Assembly (NCBI RefSeq): GCF_932526225.1
Contig: NC_064034.1
Location: forward strand, 10,603,387-10,667,386
DNA length: 64,000 nucleotides
DNA from: Nematostella vectensis
Lineage: Eukaryota; Cnidaria; Anthozoa; Actiniaria; Edwardsiidae
Direction of reading: 5' to 3'
Shown here: positions 1 to 12,800 of the stretch, in pieces
How positions within the stretch are numbered: position 1 is the first letter of the stretch
Layout of the letters: each line of letters opens with the position of its first letter
Made by a program: the position numbers and the translations under genes
The notes under the pieces: model-generated
What the model was told of the DNA's origin: nothing
The model's database searches: none
The model's input: the letters and a program-made list of their open reading frames with translations, nothing else

Positions 1-1342
1 GCAAACCATAATTTGTAAACCCCATTCTTGCAAACCATAATTTGTAAACCCCATTCTTGCAAACCATAATTTGTAAACCGCATTCTTGCAAACCATAATT
101 TGTAAACCCCATTCTTGCAAACCATAATTTGTAAACCCCATTCTTGCAAACCATAATTTGTAAACCCCATTCTTGCAAACCATAATTTGTAAACCCCATT
201 TTTGCAAACCATAATTTGTAAACCCCATTCTTGCAAACCATAATTTGTAAACCCCATTCTTGCAAACCATAATTTGTAAACCCCATTCTTGCAAACCAAA
301 ATTTGTAAACCCCATTCTTGCAAACCATAATTTGTAAACCCATTCTTGCAAACCATAATTTGTAAACCCCATTCTTGCAAACCATAATTTGTAAACCCCA
401 TTCTTGCAAACCATAATTTGTAAACCCCATTCTTGCAAACCATAATTTGTAAACTCCATTCTTGCAAACCATAATTTGTAAACCCCATTCTTGCAAACCA
501 TAATTTGTAAACCCCATTCTTGCAAACCATAATTTGTAAACCCCATTCTTGCAAACCATAATTTGTAAACCCCATTCTTGCAAACCATAATTTGTAAACC
601 CCATTCTTGCAAACCATAATTTGTAAACCCCATTCTTGCAAACCATAATTTGTAAACCGCATTCTTGCAAACCATAATTTGTAAACCCCATTCTTGCAAA
701 CCATAATTTGTAAACCCCATTCTTGCAAACCATAATTTGTAAACCCCATTCTTGCAAACCATAATTTGTAAACCCCATTTTTGCAAACCATAATTTGTAA
801 ACCCCATTCTTGCAAACCATAATTTGTAAACCCCATTCTTGCAAACCATAATTTGTAAACCCCATTCTTGCAAACCATAATTTGTAAACCCCATTCTTGC
901 AAACCATAATTTGTAAACCCCATTCTTGCAAACCATAATTTGTAAACCCCATTCTTGCAAACCATAATTTGTAAACCGCATTCTTGCAAACCATAATTTG
1001 TAAACCGCATTCTTGCAAACCATAATTTGTAAACCCCATTCTTGCAAACCATAATTTGTAAACCCCATTCTTGCAAACCATAATTTGTAAACCCCATTCT
1101 TGCAAACCATAATTTGTAAACCCCATTCTCGCAAACCATAATTTGTAAACCCCATTCTTGCAAACCATAATTTGTAAACCACATTCTTGCAAACCATAAT
1201 TTGTAAACCGCATTCTTGCAAACCATAATTTGTAAACCCCATTCTTGCAAACCATAATTTGTAAACCCCATTCTTGCAAACCATAATTTGTAAACCCCAT
1301 TCTTGCAAACCATAATTTGTAAACCCCATTCTCGCAAACCAT
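1..1342. repeat. 29-bp satellite array (about 46 copies)
   Basis: Head-to-tail copies of a 29-bp unit containing GCAAACCATAATTTGTAAAC run from the first base to about 1342, so the array continues to the left. Copies are nearly identical; variants are single substitutions (CCGCATT, CCCATTTTTG, CTCGC) and one 1-bp deletion near 340. Each unit holds a weak dyad (TTGCAAA...TTTGTAA). Two marker variants recur 579 bp apart (80/659 and 201/780), that is 20 units minus the deleted base, so a block of about 20 units was itself duplicated. There are no spacers and no open frame of note. Confidence 0.97.
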
Positions 1343-2289
1343 CTAGCCGCGCTTTGGTTGATTTCTCTCAAGGTCGCGCATGAAAAATTTGAGAAACCAT
1401 CCAAGTTTTTGTTTTTTACTAAAATAATAACACGCCTCCGGTCTTTTGATTATTAAAGATCCAAGAGTACAAATATTATAAAGGTATAAAGTGCATTGGA
1501 ATAATCCGAATCCCTTCTATGAACTGCAGTAACACGGTGATTTTGTCCTAGATGAGTGACTTTGTTACATGCAAGTAGCAGAAAAATCTTAATTACCCGT
1601 GCAAAACATGCAAAATGTCAGGAAAATTCACATTGCCCGTGCAAAACCAAGCAAAAAGGCTCCGCACTTGGCGATCAAAAACTAGAAACAACACCAAATA
1701 CAAACTTATTTGTATATGGTATAGCAAAGTTCGTAGCGTTAAAATTGTCGTCGTCTACCTCGACAAGACCATAAATTATCACGGCTATAATGTAAACAGG
1801 TAAAAACACATTTTAGCGGGCAGCTACCATGTCTACGTTGCGACATCTCATATTGCACAAGTCCCTAGGGCATACTTCAATCAGCAGTTGCGCCATCCAG
1901 AGGTGCGCTTGACGCTAGAGTACATGGGCAGCGGAAGCAAAAAAAAAAAGATTGGGGGGAACAACACAAATTTAAAGTGTTTTATCTCCGAGCCCCCTTC
2001 CCTCCCCTATTTATTTTAACAGTCTACCGGAGAAAATTATTGGGGGAGGTGGGGGGGCTGGCCACCCTAACCAGATTATTGGGAGGTCCCCCCATGTTCC
2101 GCCGCCCATGGAGTAAGAAGAATATAAGGATGGCAGCTACTCCCAGTAGAAACAAGAAGTGACTGACCCCCCCTTAAAAATACTATTATTTTAATAATTA
2201 AATCAGAACTCCCTGATTAATTCTAAACTTTTCTTCGTTTCGTTGATATAATGCACATGCGGGAATTTCAGATGGATACTAAGCGAAAG
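1343..2289. other. intergenic, no gene seen
   Basis: Between the satellite and the end of the lectin gene there is AT-rich sequence with short G runs. Only short unsupported open frames are present and none resembles a known protein. Confidence 0.5.
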
Positions 2290-5200
2290 CTATGCCTGTG
2301 GCTTTTTGCAAATGAATGGCAACTTAATGTTACAAGGATTTGCAATCCAGTGGCTGGTACCATTACTCTCTGTTGTCATGGCAACACAATCAGCAGAGTG
2401 ACTGTTGGCGGTGAGGGAGCTGTACGAGAATGGTGATCCGTCATTCCACACCATCGTCCCCTCGGTTGTGACGTCATTCAACCCAATCCATGCACCCTTG
2501 TTGGTAAACAAACCACCTTGCAAGAAAAAAAAAATGGTTTTAGTTATTATGCGACTTTTCCCTTTATAGCTGCCCCCATTTTCGTGCTTCCCTAGCACCC
2601 ATTCGGCTCCCAGTTTTGCCTTCCCTGTTGCGACAGGGGACTTGCGCTAAGAGATCACGTGACTTTTTTGGGTGGCAAACTAGCGCGCGCTCTGGCTTTT
2701 AGCGGCAAAATGACAGCAACAAAAATAACTAATTTAGCGCTTACAAATAAAAATGAATAATTAAAGATGATAAAATGATCCATAAGATTTCGATTTTTTA
2801 CGATTTATTGAAATTAAAGACAACTTTATGAGATTTCATATGATCTTTATTTTGTAATTATTTACGGGAAATAATAGGCCATTCCAGCTATAAGCATGTG
2901 CGCGCACTCATCATGAGAACCTACCTCAACTACCGGCATGCAGCGCGCGATTCGTTTCTGATGATAACAACGGGAGGATGGTAAGCCTGTGGTACTAACC
3001 TCCTGATGAGAAACCCAGGACTAAAAACCACTGCTTTACGTTTCAGATTGCTTTCCGTTACATCCTAATTCTTTAACCATAGTCTGACAGTTGCCCGACC
3101 CCTTTTAAGTCATTCTCATTTTGTGTGTACTACCCTTTACTCCTTCCTGTATTTTTACCCTTCTACCCAAGATGTCATGGTACGAAATCAGCGGTCCATT
3201 CACACCTTTAACCGGTATTATCTTTAAAATAGACATTAAGCTGTAAGCTCACCATCTTGCTCGTAAAATTCTTGCACTTCGTCTGGACTCATGGCCCGGT
3301 AAAAAATCATGAGGTCTTTGATATAACCATGCAGTTTAAAGTCACCAGAATCCCTTTTGAGACCGAGTTCAGTGGTGACAGTGCCGCCGTAGGCGATGTC
3401 AACGTTGCTTAGGGTCGATGTTTGACTGGCTACCTGTGTGCCATTGATGAAGATGGTGATCTTCTTCTCCTGTCTGTTCCACGTGTTTACCACGTGATTC
3501 CACACGTCAGCCTTTATCACTTTGTCACTGTTGGGCACGAGAGATTAGGATAACTACCATAGCCTAGTCCCAGTCTTGACTTGGCTCCAAGTCCAATTAA
3601 GCCAATAGAAGCCATGTTCATGCCCAATTGAGAAGTCAATAACTTTTTTCATGTTTCTCTTATTATACCAGGGGCTAAGTACTTTTAAGCCACTCGGTCC
3701 CTGATAATACTCATCTAAAAAAAAACAGAATAGGGCCCACCCTCCGCACCCCCCCCCCCCCCACCCTTCCCCTACACACTCACCCCTACGGGCCTGAAGT
3801 GACCTAATCACAGCTAATAAATTTGCAAAAGAGGTTTGTTTACCCTAGCATATTTTACTACATTCTTGTCTACTTTTTCTATGTTCGTCACGTTACTAAC
3901 CTTGCCGTCCTAAGGTGAGCAATGGCTTCACCAACAGGGTTGGCTAAGAGTGCGGTCAGGGATCCGTCAAGGTGAAAATTGAACTGGAACCTCTTAAGAG
4001 CATTACCCCAGTCACAATAATAGGCGCTATTCGTGAATGTCTTGGGCTTGAGCCAGACTGCTAGCGTGAAGCTTACGGTGGAGACGTCGACGTCTGGTAC
4101 TCTAGCAAAATCATTGTTGGTTGGGCCATCAAGGAACAGGACATTCGTACCCTTGTCCGCAAGGTATGAGGCGGAGTTAATCAGTCTGAAACAAAAACTC
4201 ATTATGGATTAGTACAGACACACACGTGACCATGATGGGCGGATCCAGACTCTAAAGAAGTTCGAAAATGGACATAAAAAGATAATTGAGAGACAATAAA
4301 AATAATGTACCCAAGATTTAATCCTCCGCCCTCTAGGGTCCGCCCTTGATTATTTATATGTGCCGGTTTTTAAATTGTATATCCGCAAACCCTTCCCGGT
4401 TGAGCCGTGAAACAAACGCAGATATTTTCCACTTAGTCTTCGATTTACAACAACAAGGTGCTGTTGTTGTTGATTACGTACTCGCAAGTGGTTTAAACAG
4501 TTTAAGAGGACAAAAAGGTAAAAAAAAAAAAAAAAAACACGGGAAACCATACTTCACATCACTTTCTGTGCCGTCCAAATGCCATTTAGCCACGAGCTCC
4601 TTGGAGACATTACCTGTGAGAAATATCACAGGGATAGCAAGGCATTAGACACAGTCGAGTGTTCAGTGTTTGTGTAGAAACTTTGTTACATATCGAAGAG
4701 ATGTCATGTGTTTTATACAATTGATTTTGTTACAGAACATACACCAATAGACTTCTAAATCGACTCACAGTTTGCGGTGCAGCGTATGGTGGGTTTGACA
4801 AAGGTCTCTGCCACAAATCTGTCTTCGTTTTCGTTTGCAATCGACGCTAGTTCGGCACCGATTGCCTGACAACGCGAATGCGCATCGCTCCATGAGGCTG
4901 GCGTCGTAAAAAATTTAAAAAAAGACGACCCAAACTGAAACCAATCTCCAAGGAGCGCTAAAAAAGTAAAAGGATTATTCAAAGAGAAGCACTAGAAGAA
5001 GAAGGGATAATTCACTTAGAAACACTGGAAAAGAAAAGGGATAAGTCACTGATAAACGCTGAGAAGGAAAAGGGATAAGTCCCTTAGAAGCACTGGAAAA
5101 AAGAAGGGATAAGTCACTTAGGGAGCAGTCATTAATTACTGAGAAGGGGCGGCAAATATGTAGCGGGTGAGCTACATTTTTTGGGCGCGGATTTAGGCGG

Positions 5201-6916
5201 GGTCACATTTTTTGGACTGTCATTAAAGGGGGGTCACATTTTTTGGGCGTCGAATTTAAGTCTGGTTTAAATGTAATACTGAGCAAGAGATGAAATGAAA
5301 ATTAGTCAGTTAACAATGTTTCCTACTATTGTATATCAAGTTCAATATTGTTCAGGTACCAATCTTGTTTTTATATAAATAAATTTTAAGAAACCCTCTC
5401 ATGGTTGGCAGACAAAGCTCCCCTTTCAAATCAGTTGAACAAAACGAATACTTTAAAATGTTGCAAAACCTAGACTCAAATGTATTTGTTAAAGTTGTCG
5501 ACGACGTAGTCGCTTTCTAGCGACACCAGTATTTGTTGTTAATCTCTGTGCCACTCTAAAACTAGCGAAAGTGAAAGTTCATACTTAAATCGAATAGGAC
5601 AATATTGCCATGCTAGCTGATCTATATTTTAGTAAAGGTTATATTCAGCTACACTCAGTTTGCATATCAAGTCTCTGTGGTTTTAATGGACATAAAAATG
5701 TGGAGATGGTTGTGGTGGGGGGGTTGCAAATTTTTGGGCGTCCGGTCTAGGGGGGGTTACGATTTTTTGGGCTTGGCTTTGAGGGGGGGGGCGAAATTTT
5801 TGAGCCCAGGGTTTTGCAAAATTGCCACTTAGAAACACTAAAAGGAAAAGGAAAAAGTCACTTAGTAACACTGGAAAGGAGAAGGGATAAGTCACTTAGA
5901 AGCGCTGGAAAGGAGAAGGGATAAGTCCCCTAGAAGCACTGGGAAAGAGAAGGGATAAATCACTTAGAAACACTGGAAAGGAAAAGGGTTAAGTCACATA
6001 GAAACACTGGGAAAGAAAAAGGATGAGTCAGTTAGAAACACTAGAAAGAAAAAAGGATAAGTCACTTAGAAGCACTGTAAAGTAAGTAGAAGGGATAAGT
6101 CACTTAGAAGCGGCGGGAAGAAGGGATAAATCGGTTAGAAGCACTGTAAAGGAGAAGAGACAAGTCACTTAGAAGCACTGGAGAGGAGAAGGGATAAATC
6201 ACTTAGAAACACTGGAGAAAAGGGATAAAGAAGGTTTATCAATATTGATAGCAGATGACTACCTCTCTTCTTGACACAAATGGTATCTTCCTTTTGACCA
6301 CAGGATCTGTTCTGTAACGGTAATGTTCGATATTGTTTCAATCTCCTGGATCCACTGGCAAAGGGTGGATCTAGGGGGGGGGGGGGGCGAGCGGGCCCTG
6401 CCCCCCTATTTTCAGATATTCGGCTTAAAAATAACAAGAAATACAAGGAAATCCATGAAAGAACAATGAATCCGGCCCCCTTTTCTTGAAACCGTTGCCC
6501 CCCCTTTTTTTGAACTCCTGGAACCGCCTCCGACTAGGCATGCCCAGAAATGTCCCCCTATGTCCCAATTAGCGACACACGCGACCATTCCTTACCGTGA
6601 ACTCGATGTACTCATACCCAGGAATCTGGAGAAAACTCGATAAACTTTGCTCTTTTGTCGAGTTGTTCAATTGACATGTGACCTTGTCGCCCTTACCATC
6701 TGACTTCATGTTGGCCAAGAAGCAGTTTACCGTATTTCTGCACAGTCTGATACACTCAGTTCTGCTCACGTGAGCCTTTTGGAACACGTGACGGAGCAGT
6801 GCGTATCCATAGTGACGTCGACCAGCGAAGCTATTGCATTGCATGTCACCGCTGACCATTAGTGCAGTGGTTGCAAGTGTGAGAAAAACGCACAGCATTC
6901 TCTTTGTCGTAGCCAT
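2290..6916 (-). CDS. secreted PAN/apple plus C-type lectin domain protein
   Basis: Four exons on the minus strand join in frame: 6916-6596, 6311-6263, 4957-4769, 2516-2290 (786 nt, 261 residues). The start chosen is the ATG at 6916, because it opens a good signal peptide (residues 1-23, core LCVFLTLATTALMVSG) and the upstream ATG lies in an inverted-repeat transposon arm. Residues 24-107 form a PAN/apple-like domain rich in Cys; 108-124 is a short linker with two Cys; 125-261 is a C-type lectin domain split by an intron, with WIGLND and the terminal NPCNIKLPFICKK typical of the fold. No EPN or QPD motif is visible, so calcium-dependent sugar binding is uncertain. Junction phases 0, 1 and 1 match at every join. 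Likely an extracellular recognition protein; ligand unknown. Intron 2 holds minisatellites and intron 3 encloses LamG exons. Confidence 0.8.
3236..4185 (-). CDS. LamG/concanavalin-like domain protein, 3' part
   Basis: Two exons, 4185-3901 and 3527-3236, join in phase 2 and end at a stop, giving about 190 residues of a LamG-like jelly-roll domain. Typical pieces are LFLDGPTNNDFARVPDVDVS, FTLAVWLKP, VWNHVVNTWNRQEKKITIFI and HGYIKDLMIFYRAMSPDEV. The first exon begins with one base of a split codon, so an upstream phase-2 exon must exist. The enclosing PAN-lectin gene offers only phase 0 and phase 1 donors, so these exons do not simply splice to it. Either the 5' exons lie elsewhere, or this is a nested gene remnant. 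A related fragment lies near 8649-8790. Function is not known; such domains usually bind ligands outside the cell. Confidence 0.6.
4985..6230. repeat. 34-38-bp minisatellite in two blocks
   Basis: Degenerate tandem copies built on GGGATAAGTCACTTAGAAGC and ACTGGAAAGGAGAA occupy 4985-5125 and again 5826-6230, inside intron 2 of the PAN-lectin gene. The sequence between the blocks (about 5130-5822) is different: it carries repeated GGGGTCACATTTTTTGGGCG-like motifs at both sides and looks like a later insertion that split one array. Confidence 0.8.
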
Positions 6917-6965
6917 AGGCCGGTTCCATGTATCTTTGAAAATTTGCATAAAACAAGCGATGTTG

Positions 6966-7339
6966 CAACAGGCTCCAACCCTATGCGCATGAACGCTCAT
7001 GGAGATCGGCAATGCATGCGCGTGCGTTTTTTTCGTACATCTAAGTGAGAAAAATATATTGATGTCTTTGAAATAGCATTATCACATCAAAACAGCTTCC
7101 AAAACAAGCCCAATTTACCCACTTAAAAAACGAGATACGAGAAAATGAAACCAACCACTGCAAAAAGGGAAGAATAAACTTTATTTTTAATTTTATTTTA
7201 AAGAATAAAGTGATAGGACAAATATGGATTTTTTTTCTTATATTCATGTATTTTTCTCACTCAGATGTAACAAAAAGACGCGCGCGCATGCATTACCAAT
7301 CTCCATGAGCGTTCATGCGCATAGGGTGGGGAGCCTGTG
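6966..7339. mobile_element. inverted-repeat MITE (374 bp)
   Basis: Arms of about 100 bp at each end are inverted copies (shared pieces ACAGGCTCC, CCCTATGCGCATGAACGCTC, ATGGAGAT, GTGAGAAAAATA). The element is flanked by the direct repeat ATGTTG at 6960-6965 and 7340-7345. It ends 50 bp upstream of the PAN-lectin start codon, so it sits in the 5' untranslated region or promoter and adds out-of-gene ATG codons. Confidence 0.85.
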
Positions 7340-7345
7340 ATGTTG

Positions 7346-8648
7346 ATGTGCTTATCGTGATGTAAATACACCACAGGAGCGGAAACTATGACATTTTTGC
7401 AATGCATTTTTCTCATCAATCATTGAAATGACTGCCATTGTTCTTACTGTGGATGCAATAAATCATGGAAGCAAACAAAACGTTCTACAAAACTACAGAA
7501 GCCATCATTTGATTTTTCATAACAGAAATGAGGAAAACTCACGACAAATCACAATTCTGAGCTTCTTTTTTATTAGTTAGTAAAAACTATAGTTTAAACT
7601 TATTTTTCTCAAATATCATAGGAAATTTAGAAATAAAAATATCAAACCTAGCAATATTGGTCTGCTAAATAAACGCCATCTTGACGCACAGTAACCGTTT
7701 ACCTAAATAAACGTCAACAAAAAAAATCAAAAAGCTTGCGTTATCACGCACGGCAACTGTATTCCATACCCATTTATGATTCGAACCATTTTAAGATGGC
7801 GGAATTGTTTTTTACTAAAAAAAGAATGCTTTTAACACGGAAAAACTTATTTCCTAAACTTGTCGTGCTTATAAGTTTGATCGTTCAGGAAAACCAGTTA
7901 GAAATTGAAGTTACAAACTATTAACAAATAAACAAGATTAGGACTTGTAAAGTATGGTGTTGCATCAATTCAACGACACTACACCAAGGGTACACACGAG
8001 GTATTTTACTAGGAAAGTGCTTACTTGGAAAGGATATATCTTACCTTCTTTTCGCCTTATTTAACCTTTGTCCTCAATACTGGCAGGTGCTACTAGATGA
8101 ACTACTTACTTATGCACAAAGACTTTTATCAAATGATTTCACCAATTACCGTGTTGCTTTTGTGTAAAGCAAACAAGTTAACAAACACACGTAGAAGAAC
8201 TTTGCGAAGGATCTAAAAGATTTCATGATAATATTGCAAAAAAAAACTGGGGAGCCCATAATTTTCAAAATGGTACATGCATTAGAAAACATTCCTTCAA
8301 ATAATGTTTTCTAACAAGCTACGATGGAAGCTACCTATTGTTTTGAAAAAAAAAAGCTTAATTAATTCTCAGCATTAACTAGTAGTCCAACTGATGTCGA
8401 TTCAGCTTATGCATCCATTTGTTAGATTAGGTGTAACAAATAAAATTGGTTATCTTTTCTAATCACCTTTAGCTCTGGGCTGAAACCAACTCTATGGTCT
8501 TGAACATTAAAACGCCATGGCACTACTGAACATCCTGCCGAATGACAACTATATATTTTTAAGTTAGCATGGGAAGAGAGGGCCAATAGTTAGAAAAGCT
8601 TTACGCTTTAAATGAAACCCTCCAGTTATAAAGTTTATTACATTTGTT
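7346..8648. other. intergenic, no gene seen
   Basis: AT-rich sequence with many A/T runs. Open frames are short and show no recognisable domain. Confidence 0.5.
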
Positions 8649-8790
8649 ATAGCAGCCGCTGGTATAAAGCTGGATGGACAGGTCGGCGTCTGGTACTTAA
8701 GCGTAATCACCTGTGGATGAAGCCTCTAGTATGAAGCTGGATGGACAGGTCGACGTCTGGTACTTTAGCGTAATCACCTGTGGATGGACA
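8649..8790 (-). pseudogene. duplicated LamG exon fragment
   Basis: On the minus strand a piece reads TGDYAKVPDVDLSIQL, closely resembling NDFARVPDVDVSTVSF of the LamG exon at 3901-4185. The same piece is present twice in tandem, 67 bp apart, the second copy with a stop. No flanking LamG sequence continues in frame, so this is a decayed duplicate. Confidence 0.65.
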
Positions 8791-9878
8791 GTTATAGAAA
8801 TCATATGGAAAAAGCATATCATTTGAAGATTCCTCTATAGGAAAGGACCCACTTTTTGGCCGCCAAGGGTGGGGGGGTGGTGGGGAGAACAGACAAATTA
8901 TACAAGTTTCCTGAACTTTATAGAATAAACAATTGACGTGTGCAACCATTGAATAGTTACATGGATCTTTCACTTAATTAAACAGGACAATGTTATTATG
9001 TTTTACAAACACAGTTTGATTTGTATTTTTGACATTTCTCAGCCAATTTCGGACGTTTTCTTTCCCATCAAATCAGCGAGAAAACGCTAATGTACCCATA
9101 AATGTTTAACTACCGGACAACACTGGCTCAGACTAGGCGCCCTTTTGACGAAAATCTTAACTGGAAATACCAAATTTCCTCAATCTGTGCATGCTCCTTC
9201 CAGAGCACCGGCATTTGTTTCAATTTGCGAAACCCCCTTCCCCCCATGCAAATCCGACAAATATATCAGAATTTTATTTTATCTCACCTCATCCAGTCAT
9301 CTATGATAATGGATGGGGTAGTGCCTATTAGACACGCATAATACGACTACAAATAAAACAAAAAAAAACATCTTACTAGGGTAATATTCTTTGAAACTTT
9401 ATAAGGCAAATTCACTCCACCTCAATTCCTCTACTCCTTATGACGTTTTTGAGTTGGGCTAGATTTTAAGGGCGTCTGGTAGCCTAAAGTAATAAATGAG
9501 TTAAAGCAGCAACAACAATTTTGTGTAGTTTTATTCAGTAATATGCGCAAAAAATAGAATGGTCTCCTCAAGACTTTTCATATTGTCCAAAATGTAGCGG
9601 CGTTTGAGACCATGTCGAGATCACAACGGTGAATCGAGACTTATTCTATTTGTATTTCAACGGCCAATGCACTTGTTTAATTGTAATTGTCCAATCAATT
9701 GTCGTTAAAACATTATTTTCTTTATTAGCAACATTCGCAATGTCTATCAGGGATCATGTTTTTTGTCTTCCCCTATCTAGTGGACACGTCCTGACTTTTC
9801 AACTCCTACGACTTCATTTATATTTCTACTTTGGTATTCCACCGAACAATGCTTACAACATTTAACAAACAAAAAAAA
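8791..9878. other. intergenic, no gene seen
   Basis: AT-rich spacer between the LamG fragment and the 3' end of HMG-CoA synthase. It probably includes the 3' untranslated region of that gene; no other feature was recognised. Confidence 0.45.
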
Positions 9879-12800
9879 TCAAATCCGCAAAGGACCGTTT
9901 TTATCAGAACAATTCGAAGCACTAGCCGCATTCTGTGGAGTACATGACACTCTGCCGTACTTCCGGCGGAACTTGTCGTCGACGCTCTCAAGGTAGTATG
10001 TCCCAGGAAACAACATGTCGATGGAACCCTTTGGCACGTAACTCGAAGCGTGGTGTGTCTTTTCACGGAGTTCCAACGTGGCCACAAAATCACTTGGAGA
10101 AACTTCTGAGCGGCACGCAAGGCGCGATGGGACGTCACTCAGGGAACCCACAAGGTTTGTCAGAGGGGAACTGGGACTACTTTTGGGGCTTACACGTATT
10201 GAGAACATGGCAGACGCTAAGCCAGATCCATACGAGAACATGCCTATGCGCTTGCCGGCTAACTGTGAGGCGGGCACACTAAACAATGAAGAAGCATTTG
10301 GTTAAAATATGATTTAAATGCGTTATTATGCTGGATGATCCTAGTGATTACCAATTAAGCTGACACGCCCACAATATTATTTCTTAAAAGTTGGCGTAAG
10401 CAAAATATGAGGTGTATTGGGCTGGAGCGGATCCAGCATTATATAAACGGGATGGATTAGAGAGTCTGAACATAATGTTAATACTTTATATTTTTTTACA
10501 AAACAAAGAGACACGACCACTAAAAAAATTGTTGATATCCAGCCAATTCTCCCCATTAATCGGCCCATGCCCAGCAAGTGTAGTAGATAAGATAACAGCC
10601 GTCACAAAATTTATAGTTCTTGAAAGTATTGTCACGATATTCCATCTTAGCATGGCGAGAATCTAGGGGACCAGGCCCGGAGGTAGGGGGGTTCGTTTGA
10701 CCATTTAGCGGACCATTTTCTCTTAGGTAGCTCGCCTTATCTCGCAGTGTTACTCAATTTTTCTTCATCAGGGCAGACCTTCAAGTAGTGTGGGGAGGTT
10801 CTTCCGAACCCCGCCTGGCTACGGGCCTGGGGCAAGTGGATAACTTGAAACTCATCCCTAAAAGAACTTAAAATCCACATTGCAGCAGATTGGAACCCTT
10901 CACCCACTGGGGCATACTTCCTGTTCACACAGGAAGGCCCTCTCTCCTACCTACATGTTTAGCAAAGACACCAGGCTGCCATAGAGTGAAGGTGTGTACA
11001 TATTCCCAACATCCTGTGCTATATGTGTGCATGGTCTAGCTTTTGCATCAAAGACCCCCTGGGATGCTTTTACAGATGTCTTCTCAATCTCCTTAGCAAG
11101 ATTTTCATCTTGGAATGTCTCACTGAGTTTGATATCTCTAAAAAGACCAGCAAAAGATAAAAATTTAATAATAAGTGATAGAATTTTGAGGGTCATAGGT
11201 TAGAAAACTAGTCATAGGTTAGAAAACTATATTTATGGTAATTATGTTCACCCTTGTTAAATAAAGTGTATTGTATTGTACAGACCTGTACGCTGGTTTT
11301 AGGGGTGGTTGGGTGTATTTTCAAGGGCTACCCATTTCAAGTCAAAATATACATTGTAGTCAATAGCATTTCAAGAAAAGGATATTCTCAAATTGCACTT
11401 GTCACAGCTTAAGTCATCGAGCCTTTTTTGTTACTTACACTATTATATAATATAAAAAAAATTAAAAATAGGCGGCCTATGGGCCTGTTTGAGTTGAGCT
11501 CAAAGCTAAAGTAAAAGAGGAGTACTGGGTTATAGTGCATATCTACTCTTGTTTCTTAATGATAGTTTAAACAGTGATAGTTTAAACAGTGATAGTTAGT
11601 GATAGTTTAAACAGTGATAGTGATAGTTAAAACAGTGGTAGTAAGTGATAGATAGTTAGTGAAAGTTTAAACAGCATCGGATTATCACAGTACCTGTAGG
11701 GATGCAAAAGACTTTCTTCATCTTTTATAGTTCCTTGCTTGTGGCCTTTTAAAAAGTCTGCTAAGTACATCCTCGCAAGACTCTTTTGGACAATTCTACA
11801 AAAAGGAGTGTGAAAAGCCACATAGTCAATGTCCTCCAAGCCCACACTATCTTTATTTTCCACTTTTGCAGTCTTTTCAGTGAATGCTTTGTAACACTGA
11901 TCAACAGCATTAAAATAACATTTGATTGACAGCCTTCCATCAACCACAGGGTACTCGGAAGTCATATCTGGCTTGTAGAAATCATAAGCATGCTGCATGA
12001 ACACTCCTCTGAGACCTGAAAATAAACCAAAGAGAAAATAAATCAAAATTATCAACATTTTCAGAATAAACGTTTAAGGTTTACGTAGTATGACCTTAAC
12101 CTCAACGCCTTCTGATTATTAGTGTTTACATTCAAAGGAATGTATGCAGTAGTAGCTTTATTTCAAGATAAATCTTAAACTTGTGGTCCTCAGTGAAAAT
12201 CAATCATATTACAATATTTATAATAAGTAATAACAAAAATAATAATAATTATAGTAAATTAGATGAAAAAACCCTAACCCAATCTGATGATATTAGAACA
12301 AATTTCGTTTTTAGTCCTGATGCGTTCTAAAATGCAGAGTCAATTGTGCTAATTGTAAAAACTTATTATTGCTATTGATCATTAGTGTAATTCTCTTCCT
12401 AAAAATTCATTGGGTATTATATTTTTATATACACATATTCAGTCTTAAAATGTCCCAAAAATAAAAACGGCCCAGCCTCAACTGAAAATTAGATGTTCTT
12501 ATAAAAAAGAGCATAATTTCATAGCTGTCACTTGTCACTACCTGTCAACTCTCCGGTATTAGGTGGGAGTCTCAAGATTTTTGACATCTTCTTCTGCTCT
12601 CCCACTTTTTAGCGATTTTTATGGAAAATGGTCATTTTGACTTTTTTCTATTAAAATATTCAAAACAATAATTCCCTTGTGTAGCGCAATTTATCTAACA
12701 CCCTCGTGAGATCTATAAGTGGATTTGTTTGCGAGAGCCTTCTATACAGCAAACACATGCGAGGTTATACCCACCCCTCCTCTCAAAAAAATGAATATAC

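Noticed and set aside
1..1342. CRISPR-like appearance of 29-bp repeats
   Set aside because: Copies are directly adjacent with no spacers, and the window is clearly eukaryotic.
3236..4957. LamG exons as internal or alternative exons of the PAN-lectin gene
   Set aside because: LamG exon 1 needs a phase-2 partner, but the visible PAN-lectin donors are phase 0 or 1, while lectin exons 3 and 4 fit each other exactly.
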